Shown piece by piece: positions 1 through 15,752 of a stretch of DNA of 64,000 nt. The position numbers were made by a program, and so were the translations under genes. Each line of letters starts with the position of its first letter. Position 1 is the stretch's first letter. Source of the stretch: Pocillopora verrucosa (taxonomy: Eukaryota; Cnidaria; Anthozoa; Scleractinia; Pocilloporidae); contig NC_089319.1 of the NCBI RefSeq assembly GCF_036669915.1, positions 6,024,078 through 6,088,077 of the forward strand. The letters run 5' to 3'. Below the pieces are notes generated by a model. That model had not been told where the DNA came from. It searched no databases and worked only from the letters and a program-made list of their open reading frames with translations.

Positions 1-357
1 TTTGTTAATCTTAAAACGTTTTGAAAAGACTTTCTTTTCGAATTGGCTATCTGTTGTGTGTTCCTTCCTTCTATATTTTGTGGATTTTAAACCTTCAAAA
101 CGTTCGTTCAACTTAATAAACTTGGCCTTAAATTTTTAAATTCGTTATTTTTAATACATTACTTCCTTTTCAATTTTGGGGATGTCTTGCCTAGTTTTTG
201 GCTTCCTCTACTAAACATAACTGCACGATGTTCTTTTACTTGAAGGCAATTTATCATCACGAAAAACGTCCCAAACATCTTAACACTTTCCCGTGCAAAT
301 ACGCGTTTTGTAACTAAGAGCAGTTTGTGATGTCACTTCTCTGTCATGTTTTATAAG

Positions 358-3296
<2,939 letters not shown>

Positions 3297-5690
3297 CGTC
3301 ATCAGCATGGAAGCAGTTGTCAATATGTGTATGATCCACTTCAGTAGGAGGAGCTAACATGGACCAACCACAGCCATCTTCGTAGCATCACAGAAAGGCG
3401 TAAACGCGTTCGTCAGCTTTCTTAAGGCTACGTACTGTCATGTAGCTAACAACAACAACAAGTATTTATCATTCAAAATAAACGGCAGGCCGGCGACCTT
3501 GCCGTAGTGATACTTACACAAATAAGAAAGATTTGAATTGTAATGGCGATACATTGTAAGTGGTTTGGCGCGCCACAAGCTTGGTTTAATTATGTTCCTG
3601 GCTTTTGTTATGCCTGTGGTAGAGAGAGGGAAATTAGCTAGAAGACACCTCTTGGCTTAGTGAACTTCGAATCCACCGTTTTTTCTTTTTCATTTCACTA
3701 AGCAGAGGCACTAAAAACAAGGCATTAAGAAATAGCGATTTCCCTGAAAGTTAAAGAATTTAGAACTAAGATTGTTCCAAAGCCTCTCGTCGACAAACTA
3801 AAAATCAGTTATCGTAGATCTGAAAAAAAAGCTTGAGCAAAACCTAAGATAGTGATTTGAAGAGCAACAATTGAACATAGCTCCTTCTTAGTTCTTTATA
3901 CATCCGAGATTTGCATAGGTGTATTAGTGATTCCAAACAGCACAAGCAACTAATCATACCATCTGAAACGGAAGCCTTGAGAGGGGGTTTTCGTCAACCG
4001 TGATTATTGAAGTACCTACAGCTGATAAAGTTGGAAGATCATCAGAAGAATTTGGAAATGCTCCACTTAAATATTCCATATATAAGAAATGTTGCACCGA
4101 GGCATTTGCTGTAGGGAAAATTTCATCTGTAGCAAACTAGACATTCGAACGTAGTTTTATAGCACGCTTCTATTGAGGAGAACTATATCTCCCTTTGTCA
4201 TCTTACCTTGTGAAAAGAACACAGCGTGATTGCAGCACGCAGTATTTCACCAAGATTTACTTGGCCAGCACAGTTTGTACTGCAAACGTCCATCAAAGAG
4301 AAAGGCTGGTGAATTTCTATTTTAGCTTCGTATTCTTTTAGTTGTTGATTGTTCTTAGATGTTTTTTCTTAAGTCGATTTTATTGACTCTTGATTTGGAG
4401 CTTACGCTGTTGACTTTTCCAAGTGACCTTGCAGAATTGGTGCTGAACGCGCCGTCGTGGCACTGTATGTTTGCAATGTATAATCGACAATTTGGTTGAT
4501 TTTTAAGCCAAATATAGTAAATCTAAGAAACTGTTCAAACCCCCCCCCCTCCCCCACATATGAACATCATTCTAGAGGGAATTCTTCACAATTATCGCAA
4601 GAACAGTCTTGTGTAGAAGATCTCAGTTGGATTTAGATAGAATCCTGTGACGTAAATGTTTTCCACCAAAAAACGTGAAAGCAACTCCGCAAGATTCGTT
4701 TTACTCAGTTTCCTCCTGGAGACCAGCTTCACTTAGGCGATAAAAATAACTGCAGGGGGATCCGGTCTGTTAGCTTATTTTTTTTCTTGTTCCGAACCTT
4801 TCCGAAATCGTCGCCAAAAATCATCGGCAAGTATTCTTCGTAAATTAAATCAACATCTTTTACCGTAACGGAATTTCAAGCCTTGATCAGAAGGTAACTC
4901 TACCGTCAATTAAAACCTAAAGAGTCTTAAAATTTGTTACTCTTGCTTCATCCAACTTTGCTGAGGTTACGTATGGCATACAGTATGAATTGTCAGCAGT
5001 GTAAGCCTGAAATCATTTTTTGTGGTTAAAGCATAAGCTCGATTTGTGCCCAACCGGGTTTGGAGGTTTTTAATCTCCAGCCCGCATGTCAACCATCTCT
5101 TTGTGGTCCTTTTGTTTAGATCGTTACTGGGACCTTGTCTAATATGAGCCTTGTAGCGCCTGTGGTGTTGGGTTATATTAAACGCTATTTTTATTGGAAT
5201 TTAATAGTTAACTGTTAAACTCGTTGGTTTTATGAGATAATGATGTAATCGAGTTTTGGAAAAGGTTAATTGAAGTTTCCCTTTTCCTCGTTTGGTAGAT
5301 TTACGCGACAGTTATCCCTGGAACCATAACTTCTGAACTTTTAGGATCTTAAGTAAACTACAATTATATTCTCAATCGACTTTTTTGAAGCACGTATTTC
5401 GATCCTTGTGGTCGATCCCGCTGATACTTTGTAATGTTACTGATACTAGGGAACCAACTCTTGTTTCTTTTCTTAATTTTTTGTCGTAAATTTTGAGAAC
5501 TAAATTAAACAATTACTGTTTTAGTTTTTCCTTTTCCTTCGACAAATAATGTAAAACTGATGATGTTTACGGCTGGAGATAAGCCAAGTACTTAAGGTGT
5601 CGTTGTATTCTTGATGAATACTTCATTTTAAAAATAATTGTATTGTTAACCGTTTAACTCATTTCTTCATCATATATGCTAATAAAATGT
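3297..5690 (+). other. SMG1 3' untranslated region and downstream DNA
   Basis: No coding region is supported in this 2.4 kb. An AATAAA lies near 3477, about 180 bases after the stop codon, and another near 5682, so either could end the transcript. A C-rich run occurs near 4540-4555. Short, stop-rich frames only. Confidence 0.4.
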
Positions 5691-5837
5691 AACCAAAAAA
5701 AGTTGTGTCCTTGCCTCTGTCGTGTGTGTCATCATTATACTTCATCCTCAGGCCCTCAAGCTTGCTATTTTGTTTGGTGTGTAGACTAATATTGAGTTCC
5801 ATGGCGCATGCAGATAAGCCTTCCTGCTGCACGCTTA

Positions 5838-6030
5838 AACCTTAAACCTCGAGGAGTAACTAGCATCTAATTTCTCCACTCATTGTCACTAGTGAATTAA
5901 ACATTAGGTTAGAATGCAGGAAATGGCCACCCACTCGAGATGCTTTTGACTGTTAAATGCCAATTGAAAAAAGCACTTGGAAAAAAAATATGGAGAATAT
6001 GCATACTGATGTGAGGGTGTGAAAGGTTAG
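5838..6030 (+). repeat. Dispersed MITE-like repeat, family A
   Basis: A diverged copy of the family also seen at 1095 and 15534. It shares TAGCATCTAATTTCTCC near its start and GGAGAATATGCATACTGATG near its end, followed by AGGGTGTGAAAGG. Non-coding. Confidence 0.65.
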
Positions 6031-6639
6031 CTTTCAGTATAGTAAAGGTAAATGCTTATTAAAGCCGACAAAAATCACGGATGAAACAGTGGTGCTGCCG
6101 TGTGTGTTGGCGGCTCCATGACCACACATACTCTTATTTTCCTGGTCACACATAGTCATTGAATGCATTACTGAAAAATTTTTAACTGGTCACAAAGTTC
6201 AACATGATAAAAACTCATTTGAACCTAGTGCACGGTCAGTTTCAATGAACCTGTTAGAAACATGCGACGAAGAAAGTTGTCGTGTTTCGGAGCTATTGCG
6301 TCGCTGGATCATTATTAATCTCCTCTTCGTTGGTTTTTATACCAGACAACGCATCTCACTTCCTTACTTTTTACCACTATTTCATTCTGGCTTAGTTCGC
6401 AATTTCCAATTCGCAATTTATAAAAATCCAAAGTAACAATCGTATTAAAATCCTTTACAGAGTTTCGCCGCAACATGGCAAGCCTCGTTTGGAAAATGTA
6501 CACCAAGCTCGTTCCAGGATTTATCCTTAGGACTGACCTTTGACGTGTTACTCCCTCAACTAATTTACATTCTGCAATTCCTCGTGGTCTGAAATGTTCA
6601 ACTTTTCGGGGGAAAAAAGATCTGTAAACGTGACCTGGA

Positions 6640-9062
6640 AGCATCGAGGAGTTCCTTTCGCTTGAAGATTATACAAGAACTGACAGTTAGCAACTAATCC
6701 CCAAACAGTAAGCGGTAAGTAGAAAATTAGAAGGAGTTCAACTTGTTGTTATAGCTCGCGTTATACCTGAGATAAATTTGAGAAAATTCACAAATTAGCC
6801 GTTTAAGTATTTTAACAAGCGATGACGCACTCAAATCTCCGTGTGAGGAATGGCAGGAAATTTCGTCAAAGAGCAGTTTTCAACTTGGTATCACGACGGA
6901 AATTCTTCGCTGAGCGGCGGTAAATTTAAACTTTAAATGAACGACTGGGGTCAAATAAAAAGCTGTGAAATAAATTCACATCAACTCTCGCTGAATAGGT
7001 GTTCATAATGTTTAGAATAAATTTGGTCGCAAGAAAGAAAACTTTAAAGCTGTGTTAGCTTTTGGAGCTTTACTAAATGAATTTCTGGAAATTAAACGAA
7101 CAAATTTGCAATTTTTTCTGACACAATCTATGGATCCATAGTTAATAATGTCGTTTTTCTATCCCTTCTAGATTAACTGCCTCGATGGAGGTATGCAAAT
7201 TGGAGCAGACAGAAAGGAAACGACAGCACGTGACAATGCCAAGGTAAGTTAAAGAATTCTAGTCGTTAAAAATAGATTTGTAATACGTACATGTGGCTAC
7301 TCGGGCTAAGTAACCTTCCGATCGTACACACAAAGGCTTATTGATCCATTTTTTCCAAGATCGAGATAAGCAGCATAATGTGTACACGCGACAGTAGGGC
7401 TTTTTTACGGTCTTGAAAAGTTGCAGAGGAACAACAAAGAGAGGCTAAAATTTCATTCTCCATAACTATATCTTAAAGAGGCGCTTTTAAATTTGTTTAA
7501 CAAAGTGAAAAATGCTTCCTTTACTTTACAAAGGGAACCCAAGTTTTATTTGAAGCGATAATGTTATTGGCGTTTTTAATCTGGTAACAAAAAGAATTAA
7601 TCAAATCAAACTTAGTCAACTGAAACAAGTTTAAATCAGTTTTTGACCGTAAAACTTTTGATGTCTAGTTACGTCACCAGGAAAGAATGATCAGAATGTA
7701 AACAAAAGTTTCGGCGTGCTGCAACAAAAAAAAATCTGTGTCTTAAGAACGTCAACTATTCTATCGAAAAATACGAAATAAGTTTCTTATAGTATGTGTT
7801 AAGTTAGGAATTTTTGCCGAGACAAATTTCGGAAAGCTTTTTTTTTTTAATTGAGCGTGACGTGGTGGGCAGCTTGTGATAAATTGCGCAGTTTCAAATC
7901 TTGGATACTTTTGTGAGATTCTTTAGTCACACATTCGTGTGACATATTTGCATATAATTCGGACTTCGTAATCATCGACCTTTCAAATTTAAAACTTTTG
8001 CAGTCCCTAGTCGTGGAAATTTCTTTGGAGGATAAAATAGGCTTTCAAGTTTTCACATGGCAAAATCATTGTTTTTTTCCGCGTTCTTAGCTCTATGTCG
8101 ACTGCACAGCAATATGATCATATCCAATTCTTTTCTCCTTGCGCTTGCAACGTATCTGCAAGCGCAGATACGTTGCGGTAGGATTTTTCGTAAAACCCTA
8201 TCCGTCATTATGCATACAGTACTTGGATAAAAAAAGACAATGGCCAAACAAGAGATTGCCTTTGGGACTATGGCTTTGTTTAAGAATAGTAAGGGGTTCT
8301 TCGGAAATCTTTCCAATTTCAATTTGAACCAACAGATAGACACATGATTACAATAATGTTGTCATACGAAAAAGCAAAAAGCAAATAGAAATTTATCCGC
8401 AAATGAAACTACCCTCTGGCTATATGTCCGGCAGCCTAACAATTTTCACAGAATTTCCACTAAAAAATTATTTCAAACTTCTCGAGGGTATCAGATGTTG
8501 ATTAGAAATTTCAGGCGATCACAAATATTAAAACTATTTTATAAACGCATGCTGTATGCCTATGCCATATGTTAATAGATACGAATTTGGCCTCGTCCAT
8601 TTTCTGTTTTGCTTTTTCCGTGACAACTTTACTACATATAGGTGTTGTTACATGAGTGTATGTAAGTGAGTAATGAGTAAATGTAGTGTAATAAATGTAT
8701 TGCTGGACTTGAAACTTAACTAATCAACTGTGATTAGTGTCGTAAAGGAAAGATAAGCAACAAATAGAAGCGCTAGTGTAGATTTGGTTGTGGTGCTCTG
8801 AATTGCGTTGCTCACTTTTCGAACCTTAACATGTGCTGATTACAAACTTTCGTTTTATAATTTCCAAGAGAAACACAGAAACATTTGCCACGTTTGTGTT
8901 TGATTACTTTAATTTTGTAAACAAGTTTAGTATTGTTCTTTTTCTAACATGTTCGTTTCTGGTATCTTCTTGCAGTTCCATAAACATTCCTTGACATGAA
9001 CGACATGAAAAGAGTGAAGTTGTTCAAAAAGAGAAGTAAGACTCCTGCAAGTAAATTCTAGA
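6640..9062 (+). ncRNA. Possible spliced transcript with only a tiny reading frame
   Basis: Three well-formed splice signals line up: a donor after 6714 (GCG|GTAAGT), an exon 7172-7243 (acceptor CCTTCTAG, donor AAG|GTAAGT) and an acceptor before 8976 (CTTCTTGCAG). The only continuous frame starts at ATG 7185 and ends 21 bases into the third exon, giving about 25 residues. It could be a non-coding RNA, the 5' leader of an unseen gene, or chance. The stretch between the exons holds nothing else I can support. Both ends are arbitrary. Confidence 0.2.
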
Positions 9063-10137
9063 GGTAACAAAATAATATTGTAAATTAGTACATCCTACCA
9101 CATTTTCCATTCAGATTGAAAATTGCTATGAAAAAACAAATTCAGCATACTAGCTGAAAAAGAATGAAGTTTTAAAAAAACAAAATAAGATCGAAACCGA
9201 TTCAATTTCTTAGTGTTCAGAAATGTTTCTTCCTCGTCAAAATGCGAAATGGTTTGCCTCTTAAGAACCGATTTCATAGGACAAGGCAAAAAAGAAATAA
9301 TTTGACAAGAAATGGGGTTGAATTGTTAAGAAGTATTTTTTCAGTTTGGATGTAAAATTAAGGGCGTCTTTATGACAAGTTATTTGCTGCCGGCTCGAAT
9401 TGGTGTAGTAGAAATTCTGTCACGTTTTGGCATTGATAACTTCTCTCTCAGTGGTAATTGCACTTATTTGCGGCTTATTGTAAAGATATTCATTAGTACA
9501 ATTAAATTGATATCGGAGGTCTTAATTTACTTGTTAGACGTTTTATTTTCAAATTATTCGATACGAATTCAAAATGTATCTTAGCCGTTAAAACACTGAT
9601 CAGACTTAATTACCGCACATTAAAAGTAGTTAATCTTAATTTCTCTGTTTCTATGCAAGTTGTGAATCAGCAAGTTCGTCTCAGTAATGAAATCGTTAGT
9701 TAATAATTTAAAGTGGTTTTGTAATGCTCGCTTACGCTTGTCAGCTGTTGCAAATATTATTGCTTTTTAAGAATGATGTCACATTTAAGTCAATAAACTT
9801 ACAAACAAATAAACGTTATTTACAATATTGTCCGTTTATTGTCTCTTTAGAGTGTACAAATAAAGCAAAAAAACCGCGCTTTTTCAAGGGCCTGGTAACC
9901 AGTCAAAATATAGGCTATCTCTTTTACTTTTTTTTGCGTATGGAGGGTTGCCGAGAGGAAAAAAATTTCTGCGAATTTGAACAGCGTCTATTGTTTAAAA
10001 AATATATACACTTCATTTCTGATAGGAGAAAATCATTTGCCCGATAAACGATTTTTCCTACCAAAACCCATTGTATATATTTTGATCAACATCGGACTCA
10101 ATAAAAAAGGCAGACTTTTTTTTCCATGGACCAAAAA

Positions 10138-10229
10138 TTCCCGCCAAAAGACTTTTTTTTTTTTTCGTTATTTTTTCTTGTGATTTCATCGATACTTCTT
10201 ATGGTACTTTTCCCGCCAAAAGACTTTTT
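10138..10229. repeat. Short direct repeat around a poly-T tract
   Basis: TTCCCGCCAAAAGACTTTTT occurs at about 10138 and again at about 10209, 71 bases apart and separated by T-rich sequence. No element boundaries are visible. Confidence 0.4.
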
Positions 10230-10882
10230 CAAATTGGTGGTTGGCCCTTTTAAAAGTGCAAACAATACTTCTTTAGGAGTAATTGTTCACATGCATGAAT
10301 ATCTATACACAAGCGGGATCTTTGCATAACTTTATTTCAGTCATCGATTTCTTGAATCTTTCGTCATCATCAACTTTTGGCATCAACTTTCAAATCTGAA
10401 AAAAAAAAATTAAATGAGGGAATTAAAGCGTCGTCGAAAACACGATCCAACTGAAGTAATTTGCGTTCGGCTATTTATTCAATACATTAACCACTCAAAC
10501 ATTCATGAATATCATCTGCAAGTTCCATGTTTGGATGACTGCAGTCTTGCAGAACAATGGAAATATAAATGAGACGTGGCTTTATAAATGTACACAATTT
10601 TCATCCAACCTGACGCCGAAGAAACTTTTCTGTGCTCAGTCAAGCAGGAATGGTTGTTTATAAATATTTGATTTGAGTAGTGTTAGCAATTTCTAAATTC
10701 TACTTTCTCTCGATTGCATTCATTCTTCGCCCCAGATCGACAAAGGATAAAAATACTACTTACTTTGATTGTGGGAGAGAAACATAGAATGAAAATTACT
10801 TCCTGGTTCATGCTGGTTGTCATTAAACGCCGCTTGTAAGTGAAGTCTTTGAATAACAGTGCGCATATTAAAACGGTTAGAC

Positions 10883-11017
10883 ATGCGGCCGGAGAACTTG
10901 TCCGATAAACTCGATTTGGAGATTCAGTGGCTTGCGAGTCATGCAGACCAAGCTCATCCGATTTCTGGAATTACTGTGGTTCGTAGGGTGATCAATGGCC
11001 GAGCAAGAACAAGAGAG
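10883..11017 (+). CDS. Possible orphan first coding exon, unrecognised
   Basis: An ATG at 10883 opens 45 codons ending at a consensus donor (AGAG|GTGAGA), phase 0. The peptide starts MRPENLSDKLDLEIQW and includes GITVVRRVINGRARTRE. I do not recognise it and cannot find a following + strand exon; the DNA downstream is occupied by minus-strand exons. It may be the 5' end of a gene with distant exons, a relic, or a chance frame. Confidence 0.2.
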
Positions 11018-11383
11018 GTGAGATTTTGACCAGCAAAAAACATTGTTTTCTCAAATATCTCTGAGTAGGTTTAGTAAAGATGAACAATTTTTACAGTACT
11101 TGTTGACCCATGTTAAACAAATGTAACCCTTTTAGTTTTGATTTAAAATGGCAAGTTTAGCATGAAAAATTATGAAGAAAGGAGCTTCGGTGTTTTTCTG
11201 CCCTTTTATGCTGCGGAATACCAGTTAAAAAAAAAAGTCACAGTTATTTTAAGACTTCACACACTGCCCAAAAAGGATACTCGGAGCTTTCCATCTAATA
11301 TGTACATGTAATATATCATTTTTCATTTTATTATAGTTTTATGAAAAACGAAACAGTGTAGACATTAAGATCTATGCTCTTAC

Positions 11384-13853
11384 CATTGTACAATGCCAGG
11401 GTATACTGGTATTCATACGTTGCTTTGTTCTCACACAAGATGTTAAAAACTGCCATCACGGTGCCGATTCTTTTGCTGGTTCGCCTCCCATCCGCCGCAA
11501 ATCGGAGCTTAATTTTAGAACCATCTTTCTTGATGGCCTCTTTGACTTCGGGTATAGTGATTAAATATTCCAGAACATCGCAAACACTTCTACGGGCACC
11601 ATCACCTTGCTTGGCCTGCATTAATTCAAAACCCCAAAAAAGTAATTAATAAGTATTTGACACAATCAGAAAAAATTGTCACAACATCATAAGAGACTAA
11701 TCTCATACCCACCAAAGATTAAACATAGGCTTAGTTAAATATGGTTTAAAATTGTTTTCTTTGGCAAATGTGCTGACTGAATGTTTTTCACTTTCAGCAA
11801 AGCTTTTTGCCCTCACTGAAAGTCAATGCTTGTTGCCATAGCACCTTTGACACACACAAATGATCAAAATAAAAAATCTTGGATTGTTGTTGATAAATCA
11901 GCGTGAATGCCAGGAACACAAACCCTTATGCATAAGAAATTATATGGCTTCCGCTTGTCATCCTGTTAAACTTACTGTGGGGAGCCACATCCATCGTACT
12001 TTAAAAAGCTATAACTGCCTCGAGTGTAATATAAGTTTACCAACAAAATAATTTACCTCTGGAATTGGAATTACTTCGATTTCCTTATTTTGTGTCCTCC
12101 TTTCCTGCAATATTGTTCACAGTGGCGGGACGTGACTTCGGACACTTTCGGGGAGCGCCATCCTCAGTTCATGGTAGGCTTTATCGCTCACAAGCCCCTC
12201 ATCCTTCGCCGCCAAAATCCTTTGGACAACCTCGTGAGAGTAACCCCCGTCTTCGTGGTCATGTTGGCCGTCGGAAAGTGGGATCACCAGTTCCCGGTCA
12301 CTTACGTCAAATTTAATCTGTGCGAAAAAAGAACAGAACATCTAAATGCGAAGCCTGTTTGTACAGACGTCTCTAATTTTTTTTGGTTCCTGGGTTGCAG
12401 GGTTGGAAGAAAACGGAGACGTCTTCGCGCTGGAATAAGTTTACGTTAAGGCCTATTTACACGGCACGACTTTGTCGCATGCGACAAGCTTACGACAGGC
12501 CTACGACATGATAATTAAGTAGGTTTGATTTACACGAAACAATTCGTGTCGTAAGCCTGTCGTAAGCTTGTCGCATGCGACAAAGTCGCACCGTGTAAAT
12601 AGGCCCTTATAATCAACACAAAAATCACAAAATAAATGAAATTATTAAGTTTAAACAAGCAGTATCTTAGGTCTTCAAGAAGAAATAAGTGGTGGCGAGC
12701 AGGAATCCAAGTGTTTTTTCCGAAGTTTTTAACCATCCAGTTAGAAATATACAGCGCCGTTTTGTTGTCAGTACGTGTACCGAGATGCCGCCATGTTTTC
12801 AGCGGTTTCTTCTAAAAGTCATACCGTGGGCACACTACATACGTCACGTCCAAAAATTTTTTTGCGATGAGCAAAAAAAAGAAAAATGAGCAATTCAAGG
12901 CTTGGATTACAGCTAAAATAAATTTTGCCTTAAAATAACCAGAAGTCGGTATCTATTTGCAGTAAGCCCTGGTAAGTCCCTAAAGGTACTTAGCACCTGC
13001 CTACACTATGCATGTTCAGTGAAGAGTTTATATTTCAGAAAAATAAAAAGCAAATTTTTCGACTGGCTTATAATATTTCAGCGCTATCACACAGATTGCT
13101 TATGACACTGAATAAACATTGTTAATGAAAAGATTTATCATCCGTTCTCGTTGAGCCATTAGACGCATGAGGTCTTAATAAAAAGATTGACCAATGTGAA
13201 ACTGGGGGTGACGAATGATGAATGCAACGTTTTTCTCTTAGATCGAGACTGTTTTCAACCTTTGAATTGCGATTTTGTCCCCAGCATGATCATGTAAGCT
13301 TAAAGATACGAGACTGCGAGACGTTCAGAACCGCCGGAAAAAAATACATTGCGAGACCCGCAAAATTTGACCAAATTTTTGCGAGACCTTCAAAGACCAT
13401 TCACCACCCCTAAAAACTTAGTGATAAAGAAAAATTCGTAATGATACGTACCTCAATCGGTTTGAATTCCACTGGTAAAATCTCTGTGGCATTTCGGAGG
13501 TACTCTCTGATTTTTTTCCTCTTCATAGACCGCGAAGACTTATCTACGACCCAATAGTTTTTTCGGCTAACGTTAAACTTCACAGCGTTCTTTACAGGGT
13601 CCACTGCTAGGCGACTTTGGGCCAGCTCATTTCTTAGAATCTGGAGTTCCTGGCGAAGCTGAAAAACTTCTGCCCTTCTTTCTGCCAATTCCGTCGCCTG
13701 GTCACTGACGATTTCGTGCAAATGGCAAATGCGTTGGTCGTACGCCTCAAGAAGGGGCAAAGAGAGGACAGACTGCTCTACCTCGAAATGCATTGGGCCA
13801 CGTTTGTAGAGGACGTTTGCTTGCGGCTTGTCTACTTTGAACTTCGAAAACAT
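11384..13853 (-). pseudogene. Unrecognised coiled-coil gene, three exons, in-frame TGA, no 3' end seen
   Basis: Read 5' to 3' on the minus strand, the exons are 13853-13452 (134 codons), 12317-12057 (87 codons) and 11615-11384 (77 codons plus one base). All have good splice borders and matching phases. Exon 1 starts with MFSKFKVDK and has a Glu/Gln/Leu-rich coiled-coil stretch (roughly residues 50-85). Exon 2 carries YSHEVVQRILAAKDEGLVSD followed by a YHEL motif. Exon 3 carries LRFAADGRRTSKRIGTVMAV. I recall similar uncharacterised proteins in cnidarians and fish but cannot name a function. A TGA interrupts exon 2 at 12117-12119, while coding-like sequence continues on both sides. No continuation was found below 11384. 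It is therefore probably a truncated or inactivated copy. Sequencing error or recoding at the TGA are alternatives. Confidence 0.5.
12449..12606. mobile_element. Foldback MITE with TTA target duplication (PIF/Harbinger-like)
   Basis: A 158-bp palindromic element. The outer 16 bases, AGGCCTATTTACACGG, pair with CCGTGTAAATAGGCCC except at the first base. The inner arms also pair (TTTGTCGCATGCGACAAGCT with its complement). TTA occurs directly outside both ends (12446-12448 and 12607-12609), matching the 3-bp TWA duplications of PIF/Harbinger elements. It lies in the intron between exons 1 and 2 of the minus-strand gene at 11384-13853. Confidence 0.75.
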
Positions 13854-15533
13854 TTTTAGACTTTAAACAACTTTAAACCGATCTTTTCTGATGACTATTT
13901 TCAGATAACTCTTTTCCAATGACGAGAGCGAAATGATTGTTGTCAATTGCAAGTGGCACGCGCGTCAGTTTTAAAACCCGTCATTAGCATAATAAGGGCA
14001 TTCATGAAAACAAGAGAACAATTGATGTCAACTGAGCGCGAATTTCAAAGACGCTTTCAAAGATGTTTCGGGACGGAAACAAAGTTTGTTTAATTGTATA
14101 CATAGGCAATTCGCACAGTGATTCCCACAACAATCTGAATAAAAGTCTATATTAGAACCTTTCAAGGCTGCCCAGCCGCTTCTTCAAGCAAGCGCGCTTC
14201 TTCACGGAAAGAAAAAAAATCATCAATTAATGGTTTGTTGACGATCAAATTCGTGACAAAGCCATAAGACAATACACAATACTATGAAAGCGTTTAAAAA
14301 GCTTTGAATACTTTCAAGGTCTTGATGCACTGAAAGGGGTTTTATTATGACAATAAACCGCTCTAACAGTAGATATTTCAAATATAATTGGTTATGACGC
14401 TTTTTAATTCTTCGCTTGAGACAGACAGCTTTCTCGCAACTTGTTTGGCGCGCATTACAACAGGCCAGCAAAAATACTTAAAAATACTTGTACCTTCGCT
14501 TCAGTTTCGATTTCTTTTACGATAGTTGTGTGGCATATTCCATTCGTATTTTAAGATACAAACTGTCGTCCTTTCTCTACCTCGAAATTCTGCGTTTATT
14601 TGCGGGAAAAAGGAGAGAACTTTACACAGCCGACAGCCCGCTCTCCATGTAACAAATTTACCCTTCCGTCCCCCGGCAAGTTTGCCGTTGCTCTAGATAA
14701 CTTCTCCCTAAGCCCACCCCGAGAAAGAAAGATTTTGTCACATTCAGGTCATTAACGAAGTTTTTGAATCTCGCGCTCGGAAATCGGATACGCGTCGGTT
14801 CTTTCAAACCTTTGTTCTTATAACAAAAGAGCCTCAAAGCTGTCAACAATGACAATGCCCATAAAAGGATAAAAAAATCGTGCCATTGTTAGCAAAATCC
14901 CAACCCAACTTAATACAGGTCGACTGTACCTCAAAACATTATATTAAAAACTCCTTAGTTATCACCCGCTAAAATGGTATAGAATGCAAAAGGTACAAGA
15001 CGCCAACGATCATGAGCCTTCTGTATTCTTGAGTTGGTTTGTTTACAACACGATTGTGGTCATCCAAAATGTCCTTTTTCACTCCATGCTGAAAAATTTT
15101 AACTCAATCATTGACTATATTTCCAACTTTCTTTCATTTCTGTTTTGAAACAATCTTCCCATTCAGAACACAGTTTTAAACAGGAGCTTGAATGACATGC
15201 CTACAAATTAGTATCACACTGACTGGTGAGAAGAAGAGTTTACCGGCTTTCGAAGGACGTGAACTCATACATATAACCACAAACTGACCTGTATTGACTG
15301 TGATGTCTCTCTACGACCTTGATCTTGTTAATGGTCCATTGCCATCCCTTTCTGTTTCGCAATTGCCTGAAGGGTGATGAAAAAAAATAATCATATCGAC
15401 AAAGAACAGCTTGCAAAAATCGTAACAATCAGAGAAACATGGTTTTAATGAACATAACCATCAAGTCTCATTCCGGTAGGAGACCCCAGCATAAAATTAA
15501 CAAGAGTAATCGATTGATGCCTATAAAAAAATT
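13854..15533. other. Intergenic, no supported gene
   Basis: This region lies upstream of the minus-strand gene starting at 13853. Only short unsupported frames occur. No repeat family seen elsewhere in the window was recognised. Confidence 0.4.
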
Positions 15534-15752
15534 TAATCCTTTGACTCCTAAGAGTGGCAAGCATCTAATTTCTCCTCATAATATCACCCCTGAATCACTG
15601 AAACATTGAGGCCATGAGAGTGGAGGAAATGATCACTAACTCCGTAAAGAAGCTCTTGATTTTCAAGCAAATTCTCCTTGTCAGTACCAAAGGAAATGTA
15701 TAAAGAACAGTAAGGAGAATATGCATACTGATTTTAGGGTGTAAAGGGTTTA
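15534..15752 (+). repeat. Dispersed MITE-like repeat, family A, near full length
   Basis: One of the best copies. It runs from AATCCTTTGACTCCTAAGAG to TTAGGGTGTAAAGGGTTTAA, giving short inverted ends of the AACCCTTT/AAAGGGTT type. The internal sequence matches the copies at 1095, 5838 and 39112. Confidence 0.75.

Noticed and set aside
12117..12119. Selenocysteine reading of the in-frame TGA
   Set aside because: No selenoprotein motif surrounds it and no 3' end or SECIS can be placed, so truncation or error is the simpler explanation.
12065..12449. Two + strand frames of 83 and 119 codons
   Set aside because: They overlap the minus-strand exon 12317-12057, which has matching splice phases; the + frames are shadows.
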